From contig NZ_CP061299.1 of assembly GCF_018687615.1 (NCBI RefSeq), positions 1,287,433-1,351,432 on the forward strand: 64,000 bases of DNA, read 5' to 3'. The notes beneath the pieces are model-generated. The model ran no database searches and was not told where the DNA came from. It saw nothing but the letters and a program-made list of their open reading frames with translations. Source of the stretch: Polynucleobacter sp. MWH-CaK5. Lineage in GTDB: Bacteria > Pseudomonadota > Gammaproteobacteria > Burkholderiales > Burkholderiaceae. Made by a program: the position numbers and the translations under genes. Below, piece by piece: positions 8,828 through 18,000 of the stretch. The stretch's first letter is position 1. The number at the start of each line of letters is the position of its first letter.

Positions 8828-8842
8828 TGGCGGAAGCTGTGA
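8828..8842. repeat. Left attachment-site repeat of the tRNA-Ser island
   Basis: TGGCGGAAGCTGTGA is identical to positions 21810-21824, the last 15 bases (CCA end, acceptor stem and part of the T-stem) of the intact tRNA-Ser gene. A fragment of a tRNA 3' end at the far border of an island that has an integrase is the expected trace of tRNA-targeted integration. The integrase gene begins 210 bp to the right. Confidence 0.75.
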
Positions 8843-8930
8843 CTTAACCTAGGCCGGTATGGCATTAGAGTCCTTTAGACCCACTTGCACCAACGAAGAC
8901 ATCCCAACCTATTGTCTTAAATAAAGAAAT

Positions 8931-8965
8931 ATTCATCACTTAAGTGATGAATGCCTTAAAAAGGC
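8931..8965. promoter_or_regulatory. 22-bp perfect palindrome plus hairpin upstream of the integrase
   Basis: Positions 8931-8952 form a perfect palindrome with half-site ATTCATCACTT. It is followed at once by the small hairpin GCCTT-AAA-AAGGC (8953-8965). The palindrome lies about 100 bp before the integrase start, a typical place for the operator of a dimeric repressor. The alternative, a transcript hairpin, lacks a T tract. The binding protein is not known. Confidence 0.45.
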
Positions 8966-9017
8966 TTGAAGTCATACATTGGAATCTAAAGCGATCTACC
9001 TCATTCCCGAGGTGGAT

Positions 9018-9039
9018 TTTGGTAACTATCTTTGGTAAC
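9018..9039 (+). repeat. Paired TTTGGTAAC direct repeats, possible integrase arm sites (left)
   Basis: TTTGGTAAC occurs at 9018-9026 and 9031-9039, just before the integrase start. Nearly identical pairs with 12-bp period occur at 14475-14495 and 21746-21766, each beside a real or degenerate copy of the tRNA-Ser core. Same orientation, pairing and position beside cores are what arm-type binding sites of P4-like integrases show. Confidence 0.5.
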
Positions 9040-9052
9040 AATGGAGAATCAA

Positions 9053-10261
9053 ATGACAATCAAGCTGGACTATCAAACAGTCAAAAATATCAGAACACCC
9101 GGTCGCTATACCGATGCACTAGTAAAGGGTCTGCATATATGGGTAAAGCCCAACCTTAATAAGTATTGGATCTTCCGATACACGCATATGGGAAAACAGC
9201 AAAATATCAGTCTTGGCGCCTTCCCTACACTAACCATAGCTGAAGCGCGAATTAAGGCTCAGCAAGCTCGAGATGAGCTTAACGAGGGTAAGAATCCACT
9301 AGCAGCTAAAACTGCTGCGAAAACTCAGCGTAATGCACAAGAAGCCAAGAAGATCCTTTTTAAAGACTTTGCAGCTAGCTGCATTCAAACCAAACGATCT
9401 GAGTGGTCAAACCAAAAACATGGAGACCAATGGGTCTTCACTCTTGAAGAGTACGCATATCCCATTATTGGCAATAAGGCTCTTGATGAAATCACAATGG
9501 AAGACATACTGGAGATTCTGGAGCCAATATGGACAACTAAGACTGAAACAGCATCTAGGCTTAGAGGTAGGCTTGAGTGGATCTTAGCCTCTGCTACTAC
9601 ACGCAAATTACGAACAGGTATAAACCCAGCACTTTGGCGTGGGTTCTTGCAAACGATTCTTCCGGCGCCCAATAAGATTAAAAAGGTGGAGCATCACAAA
9701 GCACTACCCTATCGACAAGTTGCTGCCCTAATCGCTGACTTACGTGAGATGGCAACGATAGCTGCACTTGCCTTGGAATTCACAATCCTTAATGCATCTC
9801 GAACGGGAGAGGTTATAGGTGGTCTACAAAGCGAACTTCACGATGATGTGTGGATCATTCCGGGCTCACGTATGAAAGCCAAGAAAGAGCATCGAGTACC
9901 ACTATGCAAGCGATCGCTTGAAATATTAGAAATTGCACGAGTAATGGATCCCAATAGCAAGTACCTATTTTCCAAAAATGGAAAGAGACTCTCCAATATG
10001 GCAATGCCCATGATGATTCGTAGAGCAAAGGTAGATGCAACGGTACACGGATTTAGATCAACCTTTAGGGACTGGGTTTCAGAGGAAACCACACACTCCT
10101 CAGAAGTGGCTGAAATGGCATTAGCTCACACCATTACCAATACTGTTGAGCGGTCATATCGAAGAAAAGACTTGCTAGAGAAACGGAGACTGTTATTAAA
10201 TGATTGGGAAGACTATTGCAACACAGTCCATGAAAATGTTATCGAATTGAAGGCTGCTTAA
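9053..10261 (+). CDS. P4-type tyrosine integrase of the tRNA-Ser island
   Basis: This is a site-specific tyrosine recombinase that inserts and excises the island at the tRNA-Ser 3' end (role inferred from position). An N-terminal arm-binding domain of the DUF4102 type covers about residues 1-90, including SLGAFPTLTIAEAR. A SAM-like core-binding domain and a catalytic domain follow, the latter with all catalytic residues: Arg in ASRTGEV (about 250), HGFR (about 332-335), His in LAHT (about 359) and the Tyr nucleophile in VERSYRRKD (about 369). ATG at 9053 has a GGAG site six bases upstream and is preferred to an in-frame TTG at 9032. The protein is then 402 residues, normal for P4 integrases. 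Confidence 0.93.
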   Translation: MTIKLDYQTVKNIRTPGRYTDALVKGLHIWVKPNLNKYWIFRYTHMGKQQNISLGAFPTLTIAEARIKAQQARDELNEGKNPLAAKTAAKTQRNAQEAKKILFKDFAASCIQTKRSEWSNQKHGDQWVFTLEEYAYPIIGNKALDEITMEDILEILEPIWTTKTETASRLRGRLEWILASATTRKLRTGINPALWRGFLQTILPAPNKIKKVEHHKALPYRQVAALIADLREMATIAALALEFTILNASRTGEVIGGLQSELHDDVWIIPGSRMKAKKEHRVPLCKRSLEILEIARVMDPNSKYLFSKNGKRLSNMAMPMMIRRAKVDATVHGFRSTFRDWVSEETTHSSEVAEMALAHTITNTVERSYRRKDLLEKRRLLLNDWEDYCNTVHENVIELKAA

Positions 10262-10282
10262 ACGGCGAGCTAAGGAGAAAAT

Positions 10283-10780
10283 ATGATTGATCAAACTATA
10301 GAATATGAGCGTATAAATAAGGCTCAATTAGTCGACTTAGTTAAGGAATTGCAACTTTCATCACAAAAGATGGAGAGAAAGCTTCAGAAGTTAAAAAATC
10401 AAAACAAAACTCTGCAATCTGAATTAGATGAAATCCACGCAAAGAATGCGAGGAGCAAAAGTAAACGCACAGAAAATAGGAACGTATTAGAGGCTCAAAA
10501 TATTGAATACCTAGAGAGAGCGTTGAGCGTATTCGAGGATTTCCTAGGTAGGCCGTTTAAGTCACAAGACTTTACGAAGTTTAGACGTTACCTATTAAAA
10601 ATTTATCCAACACCAGCCTATATCCAAGAGCCCAGACTAACTAAAGCGCAGAAAAAATTAAGTCCAGCCCTGCAAAAGGAAGAGCTAGAAATGAAAAGAA
10701 GAACGGAATGGTCAGAAAGCAGGCTTAGAAAGTTCTTTAAAGACAGAACTGGAGAGAGTGCTTCAACAAAAAAGACATGA
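10283..10780 (+). CDS. Hypothetical coiled-coil protein of the island
   Basis: This is an unrecognised protein of 165 residues. Residues about 10-60 are rich in Lys, Gln, Glu and Leu with a heptad-like pattern (LVDLVKELQLSSQKMERKLQ), indicating a coiled coil. The rest is basic and ends in a Lys/Arg-rich helix and tail. No signal peptide or membrane segment is seen. It has a good GGAG ribosome site and lies 21 bp behind the integrase, probably in the same transcript. A DNA-associated or replication accessory role is possible, but nothing in the sequence proves it. Confidence 0.7.
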   Translation: MIDQTIEYERINKAQLVDLVKELQLSSQKMERKLQKLKNQNKTLQSELDEIHAKNARSKSKRTENRNVLEAQNIEYLERALSVFEDFLGRPFKSQDFTKFRRYLLKIYPTPAYIQEPRLTKAQKKLSPALQKEELEMKRRTEWSESRLRKFFKDRTGESASTKKT

Positions 10781-10818
10781 CATATGTCATGAATTTTATA
10801 TAACCGCATAAGTAAATA

Positions 10819-10850
10819 ACCTTCTCCTACCCAACTAAAAAGGAGAAGGT
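10819..10850 (+). promoter_or_regulatory. Hairpin enclosing the ribosome site of the AlpA-like gene
   Basis: ACCTTCTCCT (10819-10828) and AGGAGAAGGT (10841-10850) are perfectly complementary over 10 bp with a 12-nt loop. The 3' arm is itself the Shine-Dalgarno sequence of the gene starting at 10855, so the folded mRNA would hide the ribosome site. There is no T tract behind it, which speaks against a terminator. Confidence 0.55.
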
Positions 10851-10854
10851 GGAA

Positions 10855-11061
10855 ATGAAATCAAGTATCAAACTACTACGTATTAGCGACGTAGCGAATA
10901 AAACAACCCTCGCTAAAAGCACACTTTGGAGCAAGATATCCAAGGGGCAATTTCCAAAACCAATAAAGATTTCTCCAGCGATTAGCGTTTGGAAAGAATC
11001 TGATGTGGATGATTGGATCGAAAGTTTTTACAGTCAAACCGTTGTAAAGGAGGCTGTATGA
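10855..11061 (+). CDS. AlpA-family excisionase/transcriptional regulator
   Basis: This is a small MerR-like winged-helix DNA-binding protein of 68 residues, the size of AlpA and phage excisionases. The sequence LLRISDVANKTTLAKSTLWSKISKGQFPKPIKIS has the family's first helix-turn-helix, and VWKESDVDDWIES matches the conserved closing tryptophan region. In P4-like and CP4-57 elements such proteins activate integrase genes or act as excisionases. ATG at 10855 is preferred to the upstream GTG at 10849 for ribosome-site spacing. Its stop overlaps the primase start by 4 bp (ATGA), so the two genes are coupled. Confidence 0.88.
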   Translation: MKSSIKLLRISDVANKTTLAKSTLWSKISKGQFPKPIKISPAISVWKESDVDDWIESFYSQTVVKEAV

Positions 11062-13358
11062 AATTAGATCAAATGCCACAAGAGCTTCGAGCGATTAAAA
11101 ATTGGGTTCTAGTGAAGTTGGCACCAAGAAATGATGGCAATTATGACAAGGTCCCGGTAGGTATTCGTAAGGGTCAAACTTATGAATTAGCGTGGGGTAA
11201 TCCTTCAAACCGCTCATCCTTTGAAACGGTTAAGGCACTACTACAAAAGGAGTTGGCACTAGGCTCCTCTGAGCGACGTTTCCATGGTATAGGCTTCGTT
11301 CTAAACGATACCGATTACATGTGCGTCGACCTAGATAAGGCGTTCATCGGCGACTCTTTAAAGCCCTTTGCCAAGGATATTCTCGCTAGCCTTCATGGCT
11401 TTGTTGAAAAGTCAGTTAGCCATACTGGCTTACACATATTCATCAAAAAACATGGCTGGGATATTGGCACCAAAAGGGGCAAGTTTGCTGACGGCTCCGG
11501 AATTGATGTCCTTTGCAGTGGAACTTTTGTCATGGTTACAGGGGATACCATTGATGATGCTAGCTACACTATTAGCGAAACTCAAGACTTTTCCGAGCTG
11601 CATAAGTGGCGAAAACTACTAAATGGCTCAGAAAACGCCAACACCTTCACAAACCAAGAGATTACTTTTGATCACAATATCCCCGTGGCCGGTTGGTGTG
11701 TGGAACGAATTAGAAAAGAGCTATTACCCAGATTAGAGGATTTTGCTGATCGGGATAACTGGCGAGACGTCTGCTTTGCTCTGCATCACCAAACACAAGG
11801 TAGCCCCGAAGGGCTGAAACTATTTCATGAATATAGCGAGCGCATTCCAGAGATGTATAACCCAGATGAGGTTGAGGCACTGTGGAAAAGCACCAAGCTA
11901 AACCCTAATCGCCTAAATAAGACATTTCGATGGCTTTTACATTTGGTGAGGCAAGAAATCATTCAAAATCAAAATCACATCATGGGTGATTTAGATAACG
12001 CTCGATATTTCAAAGCCATGTTTGAGGGCGAGTTTCTCTTTTGCCACTCCAATCGAAAATGGTTACGATTTAATGGCATGCGTTGGGAATGGTGTCAAAA
12101 AGATGAGCAGATGGGTGCCGCAAAGTTAGTGGCCGAGCAGATTATGGAAAAAGCTGGTGAGTTGTTTAAGCTAGATCCAAGGGGAGCTATATCTAGGGCA
12201 TGGCAGTCGCATGCCAAAACTATCCGCAACAATGGCCGAATTATTGCCATGCTTGATCTTGCTGCCAGTGAGCCAGGGATGAGTATTAGTTCTATTAGTG
12301 AGCTAGATAACCAGCCAATGCTTTTAGGTGTTGAAAATGGTGTTCTTGATCTAAAAAACATGAAGCTTCTGCCAGCTGACCCTAAGTTGCTCATTAGCAG
12401 ACAAGCTCGCGCTGACTATAACCGTGCGGCTACATGCCCTCTTTGGCTCAAGTTCCTTGATGAGATCTTCTTGGGTGACCAAGATGTCGTTAGGTATATC
12501 CAAAAAGCCCTGGGCTACTCGTTAACAGGGGATGTATCTGAGGAATTGCTGCACTTTTGCTACGGACACGGTAAAAATGGCAAATCAGTTATGGCCAACG
12601 TCATCGTGAAAATCATGGGTGACTATGTTCAAACGGCCAACTTTGATTTGTTAGCCATGAAAGACTCAACTGCAAGTAATGATGTTGCCAGATTGGTTGG
12701 AGCACGCTTGGTGATGGCTAATGAAACACGGGAAAACCAACGTCTTGACGACCAAAAACTTAAAGCCTTGGTATCTACTGAAAAGCTCACTGCCCGCTTT
12801 ATGTATGCCGAATATTTTGAGTTCTGGCCACAATTCAAGATATGGCTCAGAGGCAATTACAAGCCGATTATTACCGATAGCAGTAACGGTGCATGGCGGC
12901 GCATGAGATTGGTTCCCTTTGAATATCATGTCCCCGAGGAAAAAACTGACTTCAAAATTGAAGAAAAACTATTAGCTGAAAAGGAAGGGATTTTGGCTTG
13001 GATGGTTGATGGCTGCCACCTTTGGCAACAGGAACGATTGGTAGCACCTAAGCGTATAGCCGATGCTAGTCGTATTTACCAAGAAGAGTCAGACATGTTG
13101 GGTGAATTTTTGGAAGATTGTTGCGAGGTAGGGGCAGACAAGACTGAGAGCCAAAAAGCAGTATATGGCTCATACAAACTATGGACTTTAAAAAATGGTA
13201 CGCACGCAGTTACACAAAAGTCATTTACCCGTCAATTAGGCAGCCGTGGGGTCGATACAAAGCGAGTAAAGGAGCAAGGTGATACCAAACGGTATTACGT
13301 TGGTCTAACCCTCACTGAAGCAGCCCAAGGCCGCTGGAAGCAGCATGACTTTGAATAA
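11058..13358 (+). CDS. P4-type DNA primase-helicase (D5-like superfamily 3)
   Basis: This is a 766-residue replication protein of the phage P4 alpha/D5 type. The N-terminal part (about 1-200) is a primase-polymerase-like domain with LNDTDYMCVDLDKAF, which carries two aspartates, and SHTGLHIFIK. The middle contains a primase C-terminal-like region with NWRDVCFALHHQTQGS. The C-terminal superfamily 3 helicase has the Walker A motif GHGKNGKS near residue 500, followed by a D5 N-terminal-like and winged-helix tail. ATG at 11058 behind AAAGGAGG is chosen over an upstream in-frame start. The protein suggests that the island can replicate autonomously after excision, or once could. Confidence 0.9.
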   Translation: MKLDQMPQELRAIKNWVLVKLAPRNDGNYDKVPVGIRKGQTYELAWGNPSNRSSFETVKALLQKELALGSSERRFHGIGFVLNDTDYMCVDLDKAFIGDSLKPFAKDILASLHGFVEKSVSHTGLHIFIKKHGWDIGTKRGKFADGSGIDVLCSGTFVMVTGDTIDDASYTISETQDFSELHKWRKLLNGSENANTFTNQEITFDHNIPVAGWCVERIRKELLPRLEDFADRDNWRDVCFALHHQTQGSPEGLKLFHEYSERIPEMYNPDEVEALWKSTKLNPNRLNKTFRWLLHLVRQEIIQNQNHIMGDLDNARYFKAMFEGEFLFCHSNRKWLRFNGMRWEWCQKDEQMGAAKLVAEQIMEKAGELFKLDPRGAISRAWQSHAKTIRNNGRIIAMLDLAASEPGMSISSISELDNQPMLLGVENGVLDLKNMKLLPADPKLLISRQARADYNRAATCPLWLKFLDEIFLGDQDVVRYIQKALGYSLTGDVSEELLHFCYGHGKNGKSVMANVIVKIMGDYVQTANFDLLAMKDSTASNDVARLVGARLVMANETRENQRLDDQKLKALVSTEKLTARFMYAEYFEFWPQFKIWLRGNYKPIITDSSNGAWRRMRLVPFEYHVPEEKTDFKIEEKLLAEKEGILAWMVDGCHLWQQERLVAPKRIADASRIYQEESDMLGEFLEDCCEVGADKTESQKAVYGSYKLWTLKNGTHAVTQKSFTRQLGSRGVDTKRVKEQGDTKRYYVGLTLTEAAQGRWKQHDFE

Positions 13359-13460
13359 CCAATAACTTTGGCGGTGACGATAGTGACGATTTAATACCTA
13401 ATTCCCAAAAGTCTTCCAAATGCTTTTCTCATAAGGAACTTTTAGGAAACGACTCTTATT

Positions 13461-13496
13461 TCGACACCATCGACACCATCGACACCATCGACACCA
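13461..13496 (+). repeat. Four perfect 9-bp tandem repeats downstream of the primase
   Basis: TCGACACCA is repeated four times without a mismatch, in a 172-bp gap between the primase-helicase gene and a small hypothetical gene. Short tandem iterations beside a P4-like initiator gene could be an origin (iterons) or a binding site. Their closeness also allows simple slippage expansion. Confidence 0.7.
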
Positions 13497-13530
13497 ACAA
13501 ATCTAAATTAAATGAATAGGAATCAAAATA

Positions 13531-13833
13531 ATGAAAGCAACAAAAAACCAGCTACTTAAAGAAATTAAACAACTAGAACGTAAATACGAATCCTTCGTCT
13601 GGTATGCAAGAAAGTCACCGACCGATATAGAAACTATTGAGGGTGTTCGACTAGAAGCTAATCGCCTAGAGAGGGAATATCCTGACGAGATACTTTCTCT
13701 ATGTTCACCAGCAACAGGAAATTGGACTCATGGGTTCAACAGCGGAATGTTGGCAGCAACTAGATTGGTAATAGATGCTTTAGATAATGGTATTGAAGAG
13801 GCCTACGAATTTTTCCCGGACTTAAATACCTAG
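13531..13833 (+). CDS. Conserved hypothetical island protein
   Basis: This 100-residue soluble protein has a helical charged N-terminus (KNQLLKEIKQLERKYESF) and a C-terminal part with GNWTHGFNSGMLAATRLVIDAL. I recall the latter motif as recurring in small proteins of betaproteobacterial integrative elements, but no function is known. A ribosome site AGGAA precedes the ATG. It lies directly behind the 9-bp repeats. No signal peptide or membrane helix is visible. Confidence 0.7.
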   Translation: MKATKNQLLKEIKQLERKYESFVWYARKSPTDIETIEGVRLEANRLEREYPDEILSLCSPATGNWTHGFNSGMLAATRLVIDALDNGIEEAYEFFPDLNT

Positions 13834-14048
13834 TATGGCTAAGCGCGCGAGGGAGTGAGCTTGACCTTCAAGGTCATTTTCACCCCTCTGTCTCAATTGT
13901 TAACAATCAAGCACATAGCAAACCCAACGATGTTCTCAAAAGTTAATTGGGTATGTTTGTCGATTTTCAAAAATAAAAAATTGCCAGAAAACACATCAAC
14001 AAATAATGGTCAAAAACTGGCGAAAATTCATAAAAAAGGCACATAAAA

Positions 14049-14327
14049 ATGCAACAAAAACGAACTAAAAAACGTAACCGACTCACAACCAACGCCGAAA
14101 TTGCTGAGCTTGCTTATGCAATGCATATCGCAGCTAATCGGCTAAGGCTAACAATCTCGGAGGTCAATATTCCTGCTGCTTATCGAATCCAGATAGCAAG
14201 GCATGTTCATTGGTTAATTAACCAAGCAAAGTCTCTGGCAAAGGAAATGACTGGAAACAACTTAGATGCGTTTAACACTAAAGAGTCGACGGAGAAAATT
14301 TGTGAGCAGCTTGGTGTATTTGACTAA
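14049..14327 (+). CDS. Hypothetical small helical protein
   Basis: This 92-residue protein has a very basic N-terminus (MQQKRTKKRNRLTT) and a predicted helical body (AELAYAMHIAANRLRLTI). It has no recognised family, signal peptide or membrane segment. The ATG lacks a strong ribosome site, and upstream lies about 215 bp with only a weak, unlikely reading frame. It may be a real gene of the P4-like module, perhaps nucleic-acid binding judging by charge only. Confidence 0.5.
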   Translation: MQQKRTKKRNRLTTNAEIAELAYAMHIAANRLRLTISEVNIPAAYRIQIARHVHWLINQAKSLAKEMTGNNLDAFNTKESTEKICEQLGVFD

Positions 14328-14641
14328 AGTCCAGTGAGCTTGCTTCCCTTGGTACCATCCAGGGGAGGTAGGCCCCAAAGAGAAAAATTGGGGGTCGCTT
14401 AAATAGAGAGGCGGGGGTCTACCCTACCCCCAAACCTTATACTTTTTCATGTCGGTAGGCTTCTGATTTAGTTAATTGGTAACTTCTTTGGTAACAACTA
14501 AATTATTCCGCATAGAACGCAAGCCTCTATTAGGTGTATGGCGGACGCTATCTCCGAACATAATTAACAATCATGCCCTTAGGCACAAACTTGCTGTAAA
14601 AGTTTTAAGCTCATACAGCAAGTTTATTTGCAAATATAAAC
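14328..14641. other. Gene-free junction between replication module and metal-resistance module
   Basis: This stretch of about 310 bp contains no credible gene. It holds GC-richer inverted sequences near 14420-14445 (GGGGGT and ACCCCC arms), the repeat pair at 14475-14495, and a degenerate copy of the tRNA-Ser core at 14539-14551. To its right the coding strand changes, and a functionally different module begins. It reads best as an internal boundary between two inserted units. Confidence 0.55.
14475..14551. repeat. Internal repeat pair plus degenerate att-like core
   Basis: ATTGGTAAC (14475-14483) and TTTGGTAAC (14487-14495) repeat with 12-bp period. At 14539-14551, TGGCGGACGCTAT matches 11 of 13 positions of the tRNA-Ser core TGGCGGAAGCTGT. 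The combination copies the arrangement at the true right end (21746-21824). It would be the former right end of the integrase-primase module, if that module inserted separately. Confidence 0.4.
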
Positions 14642-15013
14642 TCAATCGAATGCGTATCTAACTGAAAATACCTTTTCCTTAATTCTCACCACAACTATTG
14701 CTTTTGTGCCAGCAACCACTCCAAGATCACCTGAATATTGAAAATAATCTGATGCATTTTTCAACTCATACTCTTTGCTAGCTCCGCTTTTTAATAAGGT
14801 AACCTTAGCAGTCCCACCTTTTATATCTAACGGCTTGCCATGATCCCGCAAAAAGACCTTCATATCTTCTTTTTTTAAGACAAATTCGATGTCTATATCT
14901 TTTGTAGTAGTTACTTTGCCGCCTTGCATAGGATTGACATCGTGATTCTTAGACGCAAAGGCTGCAGATGACACGCACAAAAACAAACCCATTAACAATT
15001 TAATTAATTTCAT
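14642..15013 (-). CDS. Small periplasmic protein of the metal-efflux operon
   Basis: This 123-residue protein has a clear signal peptide (KLLMGLFLCVSSAAFASKN) and a mature part of beta-strand character, including EFVLKKEDMKVFLRDHG and KAIVVVRIKEKVFSVRYAFD. No metal-binding cluster is obvious apart from a few His and Asp near the N-terminus. The start codon is 3 bp from the pump gene stop, so it is the last gene of the efflux operon and presumably assists it in the periplasm. Family not recognised; function inferred only from context. Confidence 0.75.
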   Translation of the reverse strand: MKLIKLLMGLFLCVSSAAFASKNHDVNPMQGGKVTTTKDIDIEFVLKKEDMKVFLRDHGKPLDIKGGTAKVTLLKSGASKEYELKNASDYFQYSGDLGVVAGTKAIVVVRIKEKVFSVRYAFD

Positions 15014-15015
15014 GA

Positions 15016-18000
15016 TTAGTAAACCTCTCCTTTATTTAAATTTAACTTCAACTTATCCACTTCACTTCTTCCGTACAACCAAAATATCGCAGGGGTCAAA
15101 AAAGTATCCAACAATGTTGAACTTATTAATCCCGAGAAAATAACAACCGCAACGGGATGTAAAACCTCTGTGCCTGGACGCTCTGCCTCAAATAACAATG
15201 GCGCAAGAGCAAAAGCCGTTACAAGAGCTGTCATTAAAACTGGAGATAAGCGCTCGAGGGAACCTCTTACTATCATTTCTTTTGTGAAGCCCTCGCCTTC
15301 AGATCTCATTAAATTCAAATAGTGGCTAATTTTTAGAATTCCATTTCTTACCGAAACGCCTGCAAGGGTAATAAACCCGATTAAAGCCGCAATCGACAAG
15401 GGTTGTCCTGATAACCATAATCCAACCACCCCACCAATCAAAGCCAGAGGGATATTAAACATGATCATTAGCGATAGCTTTGTAGATTGGTATTTACTAA
15501 AAAGAACTACAAACATCATCAATAGCGAGCCAATAGATAACAGTGCAATCAAACGTGATGCTTTCTCTTGAGCAATAAACTGGCCCCCAATCGTAACAAA
15601 GTATCCCGTTGGCAAATTCATATCGTTTATAGAAGATCTAATATCTTCAACAACAGATGAAAGAGGTCTTCCAGAGGCATTGGCAGAGATAACGATACGG
15701 CGCTTTCCATCATCACGGCTTATTTGATTAGGCCCGTCACTATCCTCAATTGTGGCTACTCTTGATAAAGGAATTTTTCCGTTCGGTGTATCAATCAATA
15801 TACCTGCTAAACCATCAACGCTTCGTGAAGATTCTGGCAACTTCATGACCAGGGCAAATCTTCTATTACCCTCAACAACTTGTGAAATATTTTCACCCTC
15901 GATCAAGGACTGTAATGATTTCATTAATTGAGCTGTTGAAACCCCGTACTGCGAAGCCAAATTGTAATTAATGTTAACTTTGAATTGAGGTGCTAGAACT
16001 TGCTTTTCAATTTCTAAATCAGCAAGACCTTCTACTCCAGCAATCTTGTCCCTCAACGTGTTTGCTTGGCTCCTTAAAACATCCAAGTCATCCCCAAAGA
16101 TCTTTATAGCTATTTGAGAGCGAACACCAGACAACATGTGATCAATTCGGTGTGAAATTGGTTGCCCTATCGCAATAGCTGCCGGAATATTGACTAACCG
16201 ACTTCTGATATCGTTTTGAATGTCAACCATTGATCTGGTTAACTCTTTTGAAGGCTTTATTCCAACATCAAGCTCACTGACATGAACTCCCTCTGCATGC
16301 TCATCAAGCTCAGCGCGCCCACTTCTACGTCCAACATATGTAACTTCAGGAACCTGGCTAACTAAAAGTTCGGATTGTTGAGCAATCAATGATGATTCAG
16401 TCAAAGATGCACCAGGGTTTAATCTCATACCTATTAATAAGGTACCTTCATTAAACGGAGGAAGAAACGAAGTTGGCATTAATCCAATCCCGACAATTGA
16501 AAGAAAGACAGCTACTAGCGATAATTTAATTGCTTTTTTAGGAGCATCTAAAAACCTATTTAGGTGAAACTCGTATTTGGTCTTTAGCCACTGAAGAACT
16601 TTTGTGTCACCATGACCTAAATTTTTCATTGCTGGCAACAAGTAATAACTCATCACAGGTGTTACGGACACGGAAACGATCAATGAGGCTAAAGTTGAAA
16701 CAATGAATGCAATTCCCAAGGGAGTAAAGAGCTTCCCCTCAATACCAGATAATGCAAATAATGGAATAAAGACTAAAATAATGATTCCCGTTGCATAGAT
16801 GATTCCTGTCCGTACCTCAAGAGATGCCAGTCGAACCACATCTATCAGTTTCAACCTTTCAGATTCAGGCTTTTCAGAGTTCAACCTTAAACGTCGAATA
16901 ATGTTTTCAACGTCAACTACCGCATCATCTACAAGCCCACCAATAGCAATGGCTAAACCACCCAATGTCATAGTATTAATTGACAATCCAAAATACTTAA
17001 AGACCAAAGCAGTTATTAATATTGAGATCGGTATTGCTGTTAACGATATAAGAACGGGTCTAAAAGTTCCAAGAAAGAAATAAAGAATTACGGCAACAAA
17101 AAATGAAGCTCCAATTAATTTGACCTCTAGGGTATTAATTGATGACTCAATAAATGTCGCTTGGCGAAAAGTGATTCGAGGCTCATCCATCCCAGTAGGT
17201 AGGCTAGCTTTTAGCTCAAATAATGCAGATTCAATATTTTTAGTTAAGGTGACTGTATCTGCAGATGGCTGCTTTTGAATACCCAAGATAACAGCAGGTT
17301 TACCCTTGTATCCAGCATCGCCCCTTTTTACTGCAGGAGCAAAAGTTACATCCGCTATCTGCCTAAGCAAGATTGATTGATTATTTTTTACAGCAACAGA
17401 TAAATTCTTTAGGTCTTCTAAGCTTGTTGTTCTACCCAAATTTCGAATCAAGTATTCTTTATTATTTGATTCAATAAATCCACCTGAAGTATTAGATGAA
17501 TGTCCATTTAGTGCATTTTCTAGCTGTCCCAATGAAATCCCCAGCTCAGCCATTGAACGAGTATTGGGCTGAACTTGAAATTGTCGAACTTGGCCGCCAA
17601 TTGGAATAACCTGAGCTACACCAGGAATAGCCATAATTCTTGGCCTTAAAACCCAATCGGCATATTCCCTTACCTGCATTGAAGAAATTTTTTCTTCCTC
17701 GACAGGTATAGCTATCTGCATAATTTCACCCATGATTGAGCTAATTGGCCCCATACGCGGGACCAGCCCAGTAGGTAAAGCACTTTCCATCGATCCAAGA
17801 CGCTCCCCGACAAGCTGCCTCGCCAAATATATATTGGTTGACCAGTCGAAAGTGATATAGATGAAAGATAATCCAGCACTTGAAACAGACCTAACTGATT
17901 CAACCCCCGGCAATCCATTCATCACCGTTTCTAATGGGTAAGTGATTAATTGCTCCACCTCCTCAGAGGCCATACCGCCAGCCTCAGTCATTACTGTGAC

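Noticed and set aside
13461..13496. CRISPR-like array
   Set aside because: The units are 9 bp and directly contiguous without spacers; no cas genes are present in the window.
13855..14046. 63-codon frame between two island genes
   Set aside because: It begins with a non-ATG codon, lacks a ribosome site, and the composition looks like random AT-rich translation; not enough support.
14476..14661. 61-codon plus-strand frame at the module border
   Set aside because: It runs over the direct repeats and att-like site and into the end of a gene on the other strand; no protein features.
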